This document shows, one piece after another, positions 17,591 through 27,600 of a stretch of DNA of 64,000 nt. A program made the position numbers and the translations under genes. How positions within the stretch are numbered: the stretch's first letter is position 1; each line of letters starts with the position of its first letter. The stretch covers positions 1 through 64,000 of the forward strand of contig JAGBGX010000013.1 of the NCBI GenBank assembly GCA_017935745.1, in the 5' to 3' direction. The notes under the pieces are model-generated. The model was given only the letters and a program-made list of their open reading frames with translations, searched no databases and was not told where the DNA came from. The DNA comes from Treponema sp. GTDB lineage: Bacteria; Spirochaetota; Spirochaetia; Treponematales; Treponemataceae.

Positions 17591-18466
17591 TCAGACTGTT
17601 CCAAGGAATTCGTCTGCATACAGCTCAGGATCGAACGGATGAATGTCTGCATACGATTCTCCGTCGCACACAAAAAGGACAGGAAGCGCAAGCTCCTTTC
17701 CGATTGAAATGATGCCGCCGCCCTTCGCAGTCGAATCGTATTTTGTAAGGACAACCGCGTCAATTCCTACCGCCTCATGAAAAACTTCAGCCTGCCGCAA
17801 TGCATTCTGCCCTGTGGTCGCATCAACAGCAAGAATTTTTTTATAGCAGCCTTCGTCAGCCTTTGCCGATGCAATCCTGTCAATTTTCTTCAGCTCATTA
17901 ACCAGATTTTCCTTGTTATGAAGCCTTCCTGCCGTATCGGCAATGACAAGCCCGCCGCCCGCCGCCCGGCACGCCTCCGCCGCGTCAAACACAACAGCCC
18001 CCGGATCGCTTCCCATCTGATGCTTTACAACCCGTATGCCGAGCGCCTCGCCGTGCATGGAAATCTGATCCACAGCCGCAGCCCGGAATGTATCCGCGGC
18101 AGCCAGAATCACATTTGCATTTTCCCGAGCGTACAGGCAGGCCATCTTTGCAGCTGAAGTTGTTTTTCCCACGCCATTGACACCAAGCACCATGCAGACA
18201 CTTACTTTGCCAGGCTCAGGATGAAACGAAGCGGGCGCAAGATACCTGAGCAGAATGCGCTTGAGCTGAAGAAGAATTGCTTCCTGGGACTGCGCCTTTT
18301 CTTTCTTACAGGCTGAAGAAAGCTCGTCCGCAATTTCAACTGCGTTCTTTGCGCCGATGTCGCCTTCAATCAGCGCATCAGCGAGATCATCAAAAAAATC
18401 AGCCGGACTGCTTTTTTCTATGCCGAAAAGGCTTTTCAGCTTCTGTGAAAATGACATTTTTACCAT
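17591..18466 (-). CDS. ftsY: Signal recognition particle receptor FtsY
   Basis: A 291-residue SRP-type GTPase that docks ribosome-SRP complexes at the membrane. It has the N domain (1-80), G1 GVNGVGKTT, DTFRAAAVDQ, G3 DTAGR, G4 TKYD and the C-terminal GVGE-equivalent region (FVCDGESYADIHPFDPE). It is short, lacking the acidic N-terminal A domain of E. coli FtsY, as in many bacteria. The TKYDSTAKGG sequence has Y where TKLD is usual. GGAG lies 10 bases before the ATG at 18466. Upstream gene ends 5 bases away. Confidence 0.95.
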   Translation of the reverse strand: MVKMSFSQKLKSLFGIEKSSPADFFDDLADALIEGDIGAKNAVEIADELSSACKKEKAQSQEAILLQLKRILLRYLAPASFHPEPGKVSVCMVLGVNGVGKTTSAAKMACLYARENANVILAAADTFRAAAVDQISMHGEALGIRVVKHQMGSDPGAVVFDAAEACRAAGGGLVIADTAGRLHNKENLVNELKKIDRIASAKADEGCYKKILAVDATTGQNALRQAEVFHEAVGIDAVVLTKYDSTAKGGGIISIGKELALPVLFVCDGESYADIHPFDPELYADEFLGTV

Positions 18467-18471
18467 AACCG

Positions 18472-20175
18472 TTATTCTCCTGATTCCGCTTCATGCCGGG
18501 AACCGCTGTCCTCCTGAACATCTGCACCGCCCGGTGAAAGAGCAGTATAGCCTGATTCAGCAGATTTTTCAATTTCCTCCGGCTCATGATATGATACCTG
18601 CGCCGGAAGAATGGAATTTGCTGCAATAAAATACCGTATAAGCTCAAATGCAAAATACCCCAGGCAGGCAAATGTTATTCCACTTGAAATATATCCGTAC
18701 CGCTGCCACCGCTTAACCTGCTCACGGTCATTCAGGGAGCCTGCGTTGTATGCGTTCTCCATGGAATTGTACTTTCCGACTGTGTAAAGCGTAAACGGCA
18801 TGGAAACAACAAGCGCTGTATACGCCCGGTAAGCGCTTTTCCTGCGCGTGTCTATAAGCTCTGAATGGTTCAGCGGCTTTCCGTTTACTGAAAGAACGGC
18901 GCCGTCTTTTTGCATCGACTCAGGAATATAATAAAAAAACAGAGACGGATCTGAATCCGACTGAAACTGCCCGATAACTGCGGTTCCGTCAAATGATATC
19001 TGTGCCTGCGGATTTTCAGGAGAAATGTCAGCAATGAAGTCAGTCCCCGAATACAGGGCTCCCGCGCGCGGATTTTTCAGCAGCAGCGAAGCCTGTATGT
19101 CCCGTTCCGGCTCCAATGTTCCGCGCACAAGGAACCGGGAGGCACCTTTAAATGCATACGTTGCCGCCCGGGAAATATATCCCCGGCATTCTATTTCCAC
19201 GGAATGAATTCCCGGCACCGTGCTGATTTTTTCCGGGACTGTGCTGTACTTTTTTCCGTCAAAGAGAACAGAAGCATTTTCCCGGCACTCTTCAGGCTGA
19301 ATGTCAAAAAGAATTTCCACCGGAAGGCTGTTCGCAATGACAGACGAAAAATAAGCAGCCGTTTTTTCCGCGGCAGAAACAAGATTCCGCAGCGGCCCGA
19401 CTTCCGTAATGGAGCCGGCAATCCTTCTTCCCGGAAACACATACAGCGAGCACGAGGCAGAAAAGTAGCTTTCATAGACTGTTATCTTTCCGTCAATCAG
19501 GCCGTTTATTCCCGCCTTTACGGCCTCAGCCTCAAATGTCCTGCTGTCAGGCCCGGCCTGCAGTGCGCTTTCTGAAGGCGAAAAAAGCGTGCGGACATCG
19601 TTCTTAAAGACCGTCACCTGCTCGTTTCCCGGCTCCGGCAGAAGCGCGCTGCTTTTCCTTACAAATAAATTCCTGAGCGGATTAAAAGCAAGCGGACTGA
19701 ATTCTGACTCCTCCTGTTCTCCCTGGCGCGCCGTTTTTTCCTCAAGCTCGTCACGAAGCTTTTCTGAAATCTCAAGATTCTGATCAATCTGCTCTTTTAT
19801 CTCAGCGATTTTCTTTTCATGCGATCTGATTTCCTTCCGCAATTTCCGCTTGCTCCGTGCAGACACCACGGCAGAATCCCGCGCCCTGACTTCCCGCGAA
19901 AGCTGCAGGAAAAGCGACTGCCGCTCAAGAAGCAGCGCATCAAGGCTCCTGTCAAACAGCTCCTGATACGTTGTTTCCCGGGAAAGGCCTTCCACAATTT
20001 TCTCCAGTATCAGCTGCGGAAAAATTTCCCCCAGATTTTCTTCGGAGGCGGAAGGCTGCCTGCTTTCACTGAGGCTGAACTGCTTTGCCGCCAGAACCCA
20101 GCTTTCACAAAAAAGGCTTTTCCGCAAAAGAAGCAGAACAAAAAGCGCAAGAACGCTCCTGCCGGAAATCCGCAT
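18472..20175 (-). CDS. Unknown exported coiled-coil protein with PEGA-like domain
   Basis: A 567-residue protein of no recognised named family. Residues 1-23 form a signal peptide (LALFVLLLLRKSLFCES). Residues 85-150 are a charged coiled coil (KRKLRKEIRSHEKKIAEIKE). The middle has a beta-rich segment typical of PEGA domains (VPGIHSVEIECRGY near 320). Two hydrophobic segments lie near the C terminus (ALVVSMPFTLYTVG and SGITFACLGYFAFELI), followed by an acidic tail. It thus appears anchored in the membrane with most of its mass in the periplasm. It lies 2 bases after prfB and 5 before ftsY in the same transcript. Confidence 0.65.
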   Translation of the reverse strand: MRISGRSVLALFVLLLLRKSLFCESWVLAAKQFSLSESRQPSASEENLGEIFPQLILEKIVEGLSRETTYQELFDRSLDALLLERQSLFLQLSREVRARDSAVVSARSKRKLRKEIRSHEKKIAEIKEQIDQNLEISEKLRDELEEKTARQGEQEESEFSPLAFNPLRNLFVRKSSALLPEPGNEQVTVFKNDVRTLFSPSESALQAGPDSRTFEAEAVKAGINGLIDGKITVYESYFSASCSLYVFPGRRIAGSITEVGPLRNLVSAAEKTAAYFSSVIANSLPVEILFDIQPEECRENASVLFDGKKYSTVPEKISTVPGIHSVEIECRGYISRAATYAFKGASRFLVRGTLEPERDIQASLLLKNPRAGALYSGTDFIADISPENPQAQISFDGTAVIGQFQSDSDPSLFFYYIPESMQKDGAVLSVNGKPLNHSELIDTRRKSAYRAYTALVVSMPFTLYTVGKYNSMENAYNAGSLNDREQVKRWQRYGYISSGITFACLGYFAFELIRYFIAANSILPAQVSYHEPEEIEKSAESGYTALSPGGADVQEDSGSRHEAESGE

Positions 20176-20177
20176 AC

Positions 20178-21315
20178 CTACAGCCCGTCATCATCAGCAT
20201 CATCAGACGAAGCAGGAAGATCTTTCCATTTTGCCGACAGAAACTCATTGAGAAAGCCGTCAATGTCTCCGTCCATCACTCCCTGAATGTTTCCGACTGA
20301 ATACTTTGTGCGGTGATCCTTTACCATTGTGTACGGCTGAAAGACATACGAGCGGATCTGGCTTCCAAAGGAAATGTCCTTTTTTTCTCCGGCGAATTTT
20401 GCATTCTCCTTTTCCTTTTCTTCCTTGTAATATTCATACAGCCGCGATCTTAGGACGCTCATCGCAAACGCCCTGTTCATAAGCTGGCTGCGCTCGCTGT
20501 CGCAGGCAACAACAATCCCGGTCGGAATATGGGTAAAGCGGACTGCTGATTCTGTCTTGTTCACATGCTGCCCGCCTTTTCCGCCTGAACGGTATGTGTC
20601 AACACGCAAATCCTTGGGATCAATGTTCACTTCAATGCTGTCGTCAAGGACAGGAAACACATACACCGAGGCAAATGATGTATGCCGGCGCGCATTTGCG
20701 TCAAACGGGCTTATGCGCACAAGCCGGTGAACACCAGCCTCCCCTTTTGTATATCCGTACACATAATCCCCGGAAATTTTCATATTGATTGACTTAAGCC
20801 CGCCCTCTGCCTCTTCCTGAGAAAGCACTTCAGTTTTGTATCCATGGCGCTCAGCCCACCGCTGGTACATCCGGCTCAGCATAAACGCCCAGTCGCACGC
20901 TTCGGTTCCTCCTGCTCCTGCATGAACTGAAAGATAGCAGTCATTCTTGTCAACTTCATCGCTCAAAAGATTGAGTATGCTCTGGTGATCATATTCAGCC
21001 TTTGCGCTTTCATACTGAGCCTTCAGCTCCTGCTCGATGCTCTGGTCATTTTCTTCCAGTCCAAGCGCATAGAGCGTCTCCAGGTCGTCAACCCGGCTGA
21101 GCAGATCCTTCCACGGCTCAATTCTGCCTTTCAGCAGCTTGATGTCGTTCATCACTTTTGAGGCCTTTGCATTGTCATCCCAAAACCCGGGGACAGCGGT
21201 AAGAGCTTCCTTTTCGCTTATTTTCTGCGTGATGCCGTCAACGTCAAAGACGCCCCCAGACAGCGGAAACTTCTTCTTTCAGCTGTGCAATCGGTTCCTG
21301 AAAATCTTCAATCAT
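20178..21315 (-). CDS. prfB: Peptide chain release factor 2, programmed +1 frameshift
   Basis: RF2 reads UGA and UAA stops. It is encoded in two frames: 21315-21247 gives 23 codons starting MIEDFQEPIA, ending at an in-frame TGA (21246-21244); skipping one T moves translation into the long frame that ends at 20178, giving 378 residues. The class signatures are SPF (residue run VRISPFDANARR) for stop recognition and GGQ in SGGKGGQHVNK for peptide release. The start ATG at 21315 has GGGAGG in front. The downstream gene begins 2 bases after the stop. Annotating only the long frame would lose the first 50 or so residues. Confidence 0.93.
21242..21257 (-). promoter_or_regulatory. Autoregulatory frameshift site of prfB
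   Basis: Minus strand: GGGGG (21253-21257) acting as internal Shine-Dalgarno, CGT, then the slippery CTT TGA C (21249-21243). This is the classical RF2 arrangement: when RF2 is scarce the UGA is read slowly and ribosomes slip +1 to make more RF2. Confidence 0.95.
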
Positions 21316-21384
21316 ATTTCCTCCCATAAAAATTCCGCAGTCAAATTCCAGCTTGACTTTCGATAAAAGCAAGCAACGCACACT

Positions 21385-21675
21385 TTATTTTTTCTGGCGC
21401 GGCGCAGCACTGAACTGGCACTTGCGCCACTTTTTCTGCTTCATTTCCGTAATGACAAAAAGGCCGTTCAGAGGAAACTGATACAGCCTGATTGTATCAT
21501 AATAATCAGTCGCCCCGTCCAAGTCTTTTTTTAAGGCGGAAAGATCAGATTCAGCAAGCTTCATGATTTCCCAGCAGGAACGCTGAACCTTTTGGAATCC
21601 GTACCGGGACAAAATATCGGCAAGCATCTTTGCGCTGTCGAGGCTTCCGGGATCTATAAGCACTGAAACAAACAT
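21385..21675 (-). CDS. Cas2-like small protein, orphan
   Basis: A 96-residue protein resembling the Cas2/VapD ferredoxin-like fold: an initial strand MFVSVLIDPG with an aspartate at its end (as in Cas2), a helix leading to ILSRYGFQKVQRSCWEI, and a late segment DTIRLYQFPLNGLFVITEM, ending in a basic tail (KQKKWRKC, APRQKK). No cas1, other cas gene or repeat array is in the window. The start at 21675 is chosen because a promoter places the transcription start exactly there and no Shine-Dalgarno exists; a longer frame overlaps the divergent gene. Assignment is by eye; a housekeeping RNA-binding role is as likely as nuclease activity. Confidence 0.55.
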   Translation of the reverse strand: MFVSVLIDPGSLDSAKMLADILSRYGFQKVQRSCWEIMKLAESDLSALKKDLDGATDYYDTIRLYQFPLNGLFVITEMKQKKWRKCQFSAAPRQKK

Positions 21676-21681
21676 AAATAT

Positions 21682-21710
21682 AGAATAATTCAAAGCCCGG
21701 ATATTGTCAA
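21682..21710 (-). promoter_or_regulatory. Leaderless promoter of the Cas2-like gene
   Basis: TTGACA (21705-21710), 17-bp spacer, TATTCT (21682-21687), then six bases to the ATG at 21675. The transcript is predicted to start at the start codon. Confidence 0.75.
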
Positions 21711-21751
21711 ACAGGCTTGAACATCGGCTGAATTTAGGACAAAATAGAGGA

Positions 21752-22738
21752 ATGAAGTGTTCAAATGTATTGAAAAGATTGTGCGCGTCAGCCCTGGCCC
21801 TGCTCGCGGCTCCGCTGCTGTTTCCGCAGGGGAAAAAAAACGTTGTCACAGGCATAGCCGCCTGCGCTTCCGGCGCAAACACAATTTCGGTGAGCTGGAA
21901 ACTGCCCGAGGAAAACAGCAGGACAATTTCTTCCTTTCTGATTTACCGGACTGCGCGGCCAGTCACAAGCTACCGGCAGCTGGAATTTATTGAGCCGGCA
22001 GCTTCCGCCGGAAAAAATGAAACGCTGTACATAGACACTCCCCGCAGCCCCCAGGACTATTTTTACACCGTCATCACGGTGACAGGCGGAAACAGTGATT
22101 CCGGCCGGGATCCTGAGCTTTATTACGATGAGCAGCTTGACTCAAGCCTTTCCACGGAGCCAGGGCAGCCGGTAAAGCTTGTTCTGCCCGGTGTGAATGC
22201 AACAACTGAAGGAGTCAAGGCGGCAGGAATTCCCCGGCAGCCTTCCATACAAAAAGAAGCAGCGCAGAAAAAAACAGGCAGCGGAAAAATGAGGGAAATG
22301 CCGCTTCCGTATGTGGACATCTTTAAAGATGAAAAAAAGAACAATGCTCCGCAGATAAGCGGCGCAGCAAAAAAGGCAGTGCGCCCGCTGCTCAGGAAAA
22401 GCAGCCGTTCCGCGTCCGTCCTGCCGGCTCATATTTTTGAAGAAGACCTGATAAGCCCTGCGGGAGGAGACGAATACCTGCTCTTTGAAATTCTGCGCAC
22501 TTCCTTTGTAAAGAAAAAGTATTCCCAGTCAGCCGCCGCCCTCGAGCAGTTTCTTGCGCAGAACAGGACAAAGGCTGTTTCCGACCGGGCAAATTTTTAC
22601 CTTGGCGAGTCGTACTACTTCACAGGAAATTTTTCTTCTGCGCTCACCCGCTTTCTTTCGCTTGAAGAAACATACCCGGAGCTGAGCCGCAAATGGACGG
22701 AAAGCACGCTCGATAACTTTTCGGCTGAAGGCGAATAA
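21752..22738 (+). CDS. Exported protein with Fn3-like and TPR-like domains
   Basis: A 328-residue protein with a signal peptide (LCASALALLAAPLLFPQG). Residues 30-130 look like a fibronectin-III-type beta domain (NTISVSWKLPEE, FLIYRTARPV, DYFYTVITV). A basic linker follows, and the C-terminal 80 residues resemble one or two tetratricopeptide units (FVKKKYSQSAAALEQFL, ANFYLGESYYFTGNFSSALTRFL). The start at 21752 is chosen for the signal peptide and a GAGG just ahead. It is divergent from the Cas2-like gene and 82 bases upstream of carD. Function unknown; a periplasmic scaffold is plausible. Confidence 0.65.
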   Translation: MKCSNVLKRLCASALALLAAPLLFPQGKKNVVTGIAACASGANTISVSWKLPEENSRTISSFLIYRTARPVTSYRQLEFIEPAASAGKNETLYIDTPRSPQDYFYTVITVTGGNSDSGRDPELYYDEQLDSSLSTEPGQPVKLVLPGVNATTEGVKAAGIPRQPSIQKEAAQKKTGSGKMREMPLPYVDIFKDEKKNNAPQISGAAKKAVRPLLRKSSRSASVLPAHIFEEDLISPAGGDEYLLFEILRTSFVKKKYSQSAAALEQFLAQNRTKAVSDRANFYLGESYYFTGNFSSALTRFLSLEETYPELSRKWTESTLDNFSAEGE

Positions 22739-22784
22739 GACTGCCGGACAGCACACGGACTGCCTGCGAACATGCACATCAACA

Positions 22785-22813
22785 TTGCAGTTTTTCTGAA
22801 AGTGTGATATTAT
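22785..22813 (+). promoter_or_regulatory. Leaderless promoter of carD
   Basis: TTGCAG (22785-22790), 17-bp spacer, TATTAT (22808-22813), then seven bases to the ATG at 22821. No Shine-Dalgarno is present. The upstream ATG at 22812 lies inside the -10 box and would not be transcribed. Confidence 0.65.
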
Positions 22814-22820
22814 GGATACT

Positions 22821-23438
22821 ATGGCAAAACCAAAGACAGAATTTTCTGTAAACCAAAAGATTGTGTACCCGAGCCAGGGCGTTGGAAAAATCACTGAAAT
22901 CTTTAAAAAAGAATTCAACGGGGAGCTGACCTCCTACTATAAAATCTACCTCGAAGTTTCCGACATGAACGTCATGGTTCCCGTTGCAAAGTCAGCCGAT
23001 CTGGGAATCCGTGCAATTGTTTCAAAGGAAGAAGCACAGGCCGCCCTTGACTCAATCAGCGATGACTTTGAGCCTCCGACATCCGACTGGAAGCTGCGCT
23101 ACCAGATGAACCTTGATCTTTTGAAAAAGGGAACAATCGGAGACATTGCCGCAATTGTCCGCTGCCTGTACCACAGGTCAAAAGTAAAGGAGCTTCCGAT
23201 TCTTGAGCGCAAGCTGTATGACAATGCAAAGAAGCTTCTTGAAGATGAAATTGCCGAGGCATTCGGAATTTCAGACAAGGAAGTGGAAGCAATGCTCCAT
23301 GAAAAGCTGGAGCCGCTCGGACTGCGGATTGAAAAAAAGCAGCCGTTTGCAGATGATGATGAAGACGAAGATGAATTTGAAGAGGAAGCTTCCTCCGAAA
23401 AGGAATCTGACGACGACGATGATGAAGATGAGGACTGA
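22821..23438 (+). CDS. carD: CarD/CdnL-family RNA polymerase-binding regulator
   Basis: A 205-residue protein. The N-terminal Tudor-like RNA-polymerase-interacting domain is seen in VNQKIVYPSQGVGKITEI and VMVPVAKSADLGIRAIVS, followed by the helical DNA-binding domain (IAAIVRCLYHRSKVKELPILERKLYDNAKKLL). CarD stabilises open complexes, notably at rRNA promoters. The C-terminal 35 residues are almost wholly Asp/Glu, an unusual acidic tail. The start is set at MAKPKTEF because of promoter position; a start three codons upstream is in frame. It overlaps ispDF by 11 bases, an arrangement that couples a transcription regulator to isoprenoid synthesis. Confidence 0.88.
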   Translation: MAKPKTEFSVNQKIVYPSQGVGKITEIFKKEFNGELTSYYKIYLEVSDMNVMVPVAKSADLGIRAIVSKEEAQAALDSISDDFEPPTSDWKLRYQMNLDLLKKGTIGDIAAIVRCLYHRSKVKELPILERKLYDNAKKLLEDEIAEAFGISDKEVEAMLHEKLEPLGLRIEKKQPFADDDEDEDEFEEEASSEKESDDDDDEDED

Positions 23439-24618
23439 GCCTGGCTGTACGCTTGCACTTGTCCTTGCGGCAGCCGGATCATCTTCACGGATGGGAACAA
23501 AAGGAAAAAAAGAATACCTTCCGCTGAAACGAGGAACTGTTCTTTCTGAGTCAGCGCGCGCATTTCTAGAGGCCGCTGATTTTGAACAAGTCATTGTTTC
23601 AATTCCGCAGGGCGCAGAAAGAGAAGCACGGAACGCTTTTTTTTCTGATCCTGACATGCACGCCCTTTTAAAGAATGCAAAACTGATTTTCACTGAAGGA
23701 GGAAGCACGCGGCAGGAATCCGTGTTCCGCGCGCTTTTAAAAATCAGCAGCGAACATACAGCTGTCCTTATCCATGACGCGGCGCGTCCGTTCGTTTCAA
23801 AGGAAATCATTCAGAGCGTCATCAGTGCTGCATGCGCATACGGAGCCGCATCTCCTGTCATTGCGCCTGTTGACACGCAAAAGGAGCTTGCACCGGACGG
23901 GACAATCGCACGCCACCTTGCACGGAAAAGCATCGGCGCAGTCCAGACACCGCAAGGATTTCTTTCAGGGCCGCTCATTGCATGCCACAGAAAGGCCGCG
24001 CAGCAGGGGCTTGAATGCACCGATGACACTGAAATCTGGGACGCGTTTCCAGAGCTTACCGGCGGAAAAAAAGTTTTTTGCACCAAGGGAAGCGCAGAGA
24101 ACAGGAAAATCACATTTTCCCAGGATATGGAGGAGCGGCAGGAAATGCGCATCGGAATCGGAACAGACATGCACAGGCTTACGGACGGCAGGGCGCTGGT
24201 TCTCGGCGGAGTGCGCATTCCATGCGAAAAAGGAGAGCTCGGACACTCAGACGGAGACGTGCTGCTTCATGCAATCGCAGACGCACTGCTCGGGGCAGCC
24301 GGACTCGGGGACATCGGCTCGTACTTTCCGCCGGAAGATCCTGAATGGAAAGATGCAGACTCTGCGCTTCTTCTGAAAAAAATCTGGAACGACATAAAAA
24401 AAGCAGGCTGGACGCTGAACAACCTCGACTGTGTGATAGAAATCGAGCAGCCGAAGATTCTGCCCTGGAGACAGAAAATCAGGGAGTCAGTAGCGCGCAT
24501 TCTTGAAGCGGAAACCGAGTCAGTTTTTGTCAAGGCAAAGACAAACGAAAAGCTTGGCGCAGTAGGCGCATGGGAGGCGGCCAGAGCCTGCTGCGTCTGC
24601 CTGCTTGCACAAAAATAG
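23428..24618 (+). CDS. ispDF: Bifunctional IspD/IspF of the MEP isoprenoid pathway
   Basis: A 396-residue fusion. Residues 1-235 are IspD (CDP-methylerythritol synthesis) with LAAAGSSSRMG, KKEYLPL and IHDAARPFV; the rest is IspF (cyclodiphosphate synthase) with GIGTDMHRL, GHSDGDVLLHAIADAL, DIGSYFPPEDPE and AKTNEKLG. IspF zinc ligands D and H lie in the GTDMH and HAIAD motifs. The start MRTEPGCTLAL at 23428 lies inside the end of carD, so it is translated by coupling. It ends two bases before the convergent coiled-coil gene with no terminator between. Confidence 0.93.
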   Translation: MRTEPGCTLALVLAAAGSSSRMGTKGKKEYLPLKRGTVLSESARAFLEAADFEQVIVSIPQGAEREARNAFFSDPDMHALLKNAKLIFTEGGSTRQESVFRALLKISSEHTAVLIHDAARPFVSKEIIQSVISAACAYGAASPVIAPVDTQKELAPDGTIARHLARKSIGAVQTPQGFLSGPLIACHRKAAQQGLECTDDTEIWDAFPELTGGKKVFCTKGSAENRKITFSQDMEERQEMRIGIGTDMHRLTDGRALVLGGVRIPCEKGELGHSDGDVLLHAIADALLGAAGLGDIGSYFPPEDPEWKDADSALLLKKIWNDIKKAGWTLNNLDCVIEIEQPKILPWRQKIRESVARILEAETESVFVKAKTNEKLGAVGAWEAARACCVCLLAQK

Positions 24619-24620
24619 CC

Positions 24621-27600
24621 TTACTCGTCAGTTCCAAGCTCAAGAATAAGATTCACAATATTCTCTTCGATTTTCAGGCTCTTTGCAATCTCTGCGTTCG
24701 TCCACTTTTCCTTCTTGAGCTTTATGACATTGGACTTCAGCTGCGGTGAAATTCCAGCTCCCGAAGAACCCGGCTTCTTTCCGACTTTTTCAGTTGTAAT
24801 CGCATGCAGAATTTCAAGCTTGCTGTCGGCATCAGAATACAGCTTTTGAAGCCGCTCTTCTGTGCTCACAAGTCCGTCGCGCGAGCTGTTTATTTTTTCA
24901 ATCCGCGCCTCAGCGTCATCTATCAGCTGCTGCAAAGATGTAATCTTGTCAACAGCATCGTTTATCTTGCCGCTGTTCTTCATGATTTTGTCAATATGGC
25001 TGCGCACCGACTGAATTTCGTCCGGCAGGGAGTCAACCCGCTTGGAGCAGTCTTCCAGCCGCTTTTCAAGGGCATTGATGCTTGCAAAGGAACTGTCAAC
25101 TTCCTCCGCAACCCGGTCATACGTATCCCGCTTGTTTTCTATGCGGTCAATTTTTGTCTCGATGCTCGAAATGCTGTCCTGAAATTTTCCGACTTTCGCC
25201 TGCATATTCACAATGTCATCGCTCATCGAAGTAAGCTCCTGAATCTTTGAATCCATGCCGGAGCTCAAATTCATCAGCGTGTTGAATTTGTACTCGATGC
25301 TGTCCAGCCGTGACTTGTCCGAGCTGTAGGCATTCAGCCTTGAATTCACATCATCTCCGAACTGCTCAAGACGCTGCGCCTGCACCGTAAGCTCGTTGAA
25401 TTTTTCCTCAAAATTCCGGACCAGGGAAATCTTTTTGTTCAAGTCCTCAAGGGAAGACTCAAGCTGCTTCTTCAAAATATCAGCCTTGTCAAAGACTGCC
25501 GTTTCTGTCTTAAACGTTCCGATGCTCTTGTTGATTTCATCAATCTGAATCTGAAGCTGATTTGTATCCTCGCCGAGCTTGTCGAAAGCATTGTTATACA
25601 CCCGCACATATTCTTCCGTCTGCTTGTCAAACCGCGCCTTCAAGTCCTTGCTTCTCTGGTCAGCATACAGATCCTGCTCGTCAGCAGCTTTCTTTGCATT
25701 CAAAAGCATGCTTTCATACTGCTCCTTGAATTCCGCAAGCGCCGCCTTTGTCTTTCTGTCATACTCGCCGAGAATGTCCCCGGCTCTGCCTTCAACAGCA
25801 GAAAAATCTTTCTGCAAGTCTTCAATCTTCTGATTATTTGCATCAGCAATTGCCTTCAGCTGATCTTCAATCTGCAGGGAAGCATCCTCAAACTGCTCCT
25901 TAAGCCTTTTTTTCCATGCAGTGCATTCCTGAACGGCCGCATCGATTGTCGCTGTCTGGGATTCCTGCTTTGAAAACAAAATCTCCTTGAAATTTTCAAA
26001 CTTTGAATTCAGCTCGTGCTCAATTTTTTCAAGCTGCTCATTCATGCGCTGATTGTATCCGTCAGTCTCATTTTTCAGGTAGCCGTCGGCGCTTTCGATT
26101 GTCTTCTTTATTTCAGAGCGGTACTGCTCAATAAAGCCGTGAATCTTCTGGTTAACAGTGTTAATCTGATCCTGAATTGTCGTCTGCCCGGAAAGAAGAG
26201 CCGTCTGGAATTTCTTTTCCTGGTCAAGCGTCTTTTTTGTAAGCTCGGAAATGCGCTTTGCAAGCGCATCGTCATACTGGGCTTCAAGGGCTTCCCGCTT
26301 GGACTCATACTCAGAAGTAAATTCCGCAAACTGGCTGTCGAACCTGTTCTTCCAGTCGGAGAGCTTGAGCTGCACATCGTCCTGCCGCCGCGCAAGGTCG
26401 GATGCAAACGAATCTTCAAACACCTTGACTTTCGCGCTGAGCTTTGCCGCGGAATCCTTTTTGATTTCATCGAGCGATGTCTGAACAGAATCAAGATCGC
26501 CCTTCAGCTTTTCATACTTTGCAGTAACCGACTTTTCAAATTCGTCCTGCGCCTTGCCCGCGGAATCAGCGAATTTTTCAAAGTCACCGAGCACTTTTTT
26601 CTGGCTCTGATCCATGACTTTCCGCAGGGAAGACTCCAGCTTGTCCACATCAGCACCGGCCGTGTTAAGCTTCTTGAAACGGTACTCCATTTCCTTTTTA
26701 TACGCATCAAGCTGATGGTCAAGCGCAGCAAGGCACTTTGTCTGGCGCGAATCATATTCATCAGTCATGCTCTTTACAGAAGAAGCGAGCGTGCTGTTCA
26801 GCTGGTCAATCTGGCTCTGCATTGACAAAGCGAACGACTGGATCTGCTGTGAATTCGACTCCGTCTCCGATTCTATGCGCTGCGAAATTTCCTTGGCATC
26901 CGATTCAATTCTGCTGTACCTGTCAAGAATCTGGCCGACTGTCTCTTCAATGTTTTCCTTTATTGACTTTGTCTGATCGTCAAGAGCGCCGAGCGTTTCC
27001 TTGATTTCTGAGTGCATTTCGTCAACGCGCCGCTGGACATCGCCCTTGTACTTGTCAAGGTTCGCGGTGCTGAGCGAACTGTATTTTTCGTAGGCCGCGC
27101 TTTCTTCCTGGGCTGCCTTTTCCACAATTGCGCTGAACATTCCGTCATACCGGCTTCTAAGCTCTTCCGCCTGGCTTTCAGCAGACGCTTCCATTCCGGC
27201 AATCTTTTCAGAGCTGATTCTTGCATCTTCCGCCAGAGAATCCGTGACCTTCCGTATGGCTTCGGCAGTTTCAGCAACTTTTTCCTGAAGGCTTTCTATC
27301 GAGCCGTTTGTGTGCGCAACAAGATTCCCGGTTTTTTCTTCAATCTGCTTTTGAGTGCTGTCAATAAACGCAAGCGCATTCTCTGACACTTCGCCCGCCT
27401 TGTCTGAAATAAGCTTTTGAATGCCGTCGAACTGCTCCCGTGCTTCCAGCGCAGAATCCTCCGACAGGCTCTTGATTTCCCGGGACCGCTGCTCAATAAA
27501 TTCCTCAAGTTCCCTTGTCCGCTCTTCAAAGCCGGCTTTCAAAGACTGCGTGTTCTGCTCAATTTTCTGAGTATACTCGGAAGTTGTCGCCTTGTACTTT

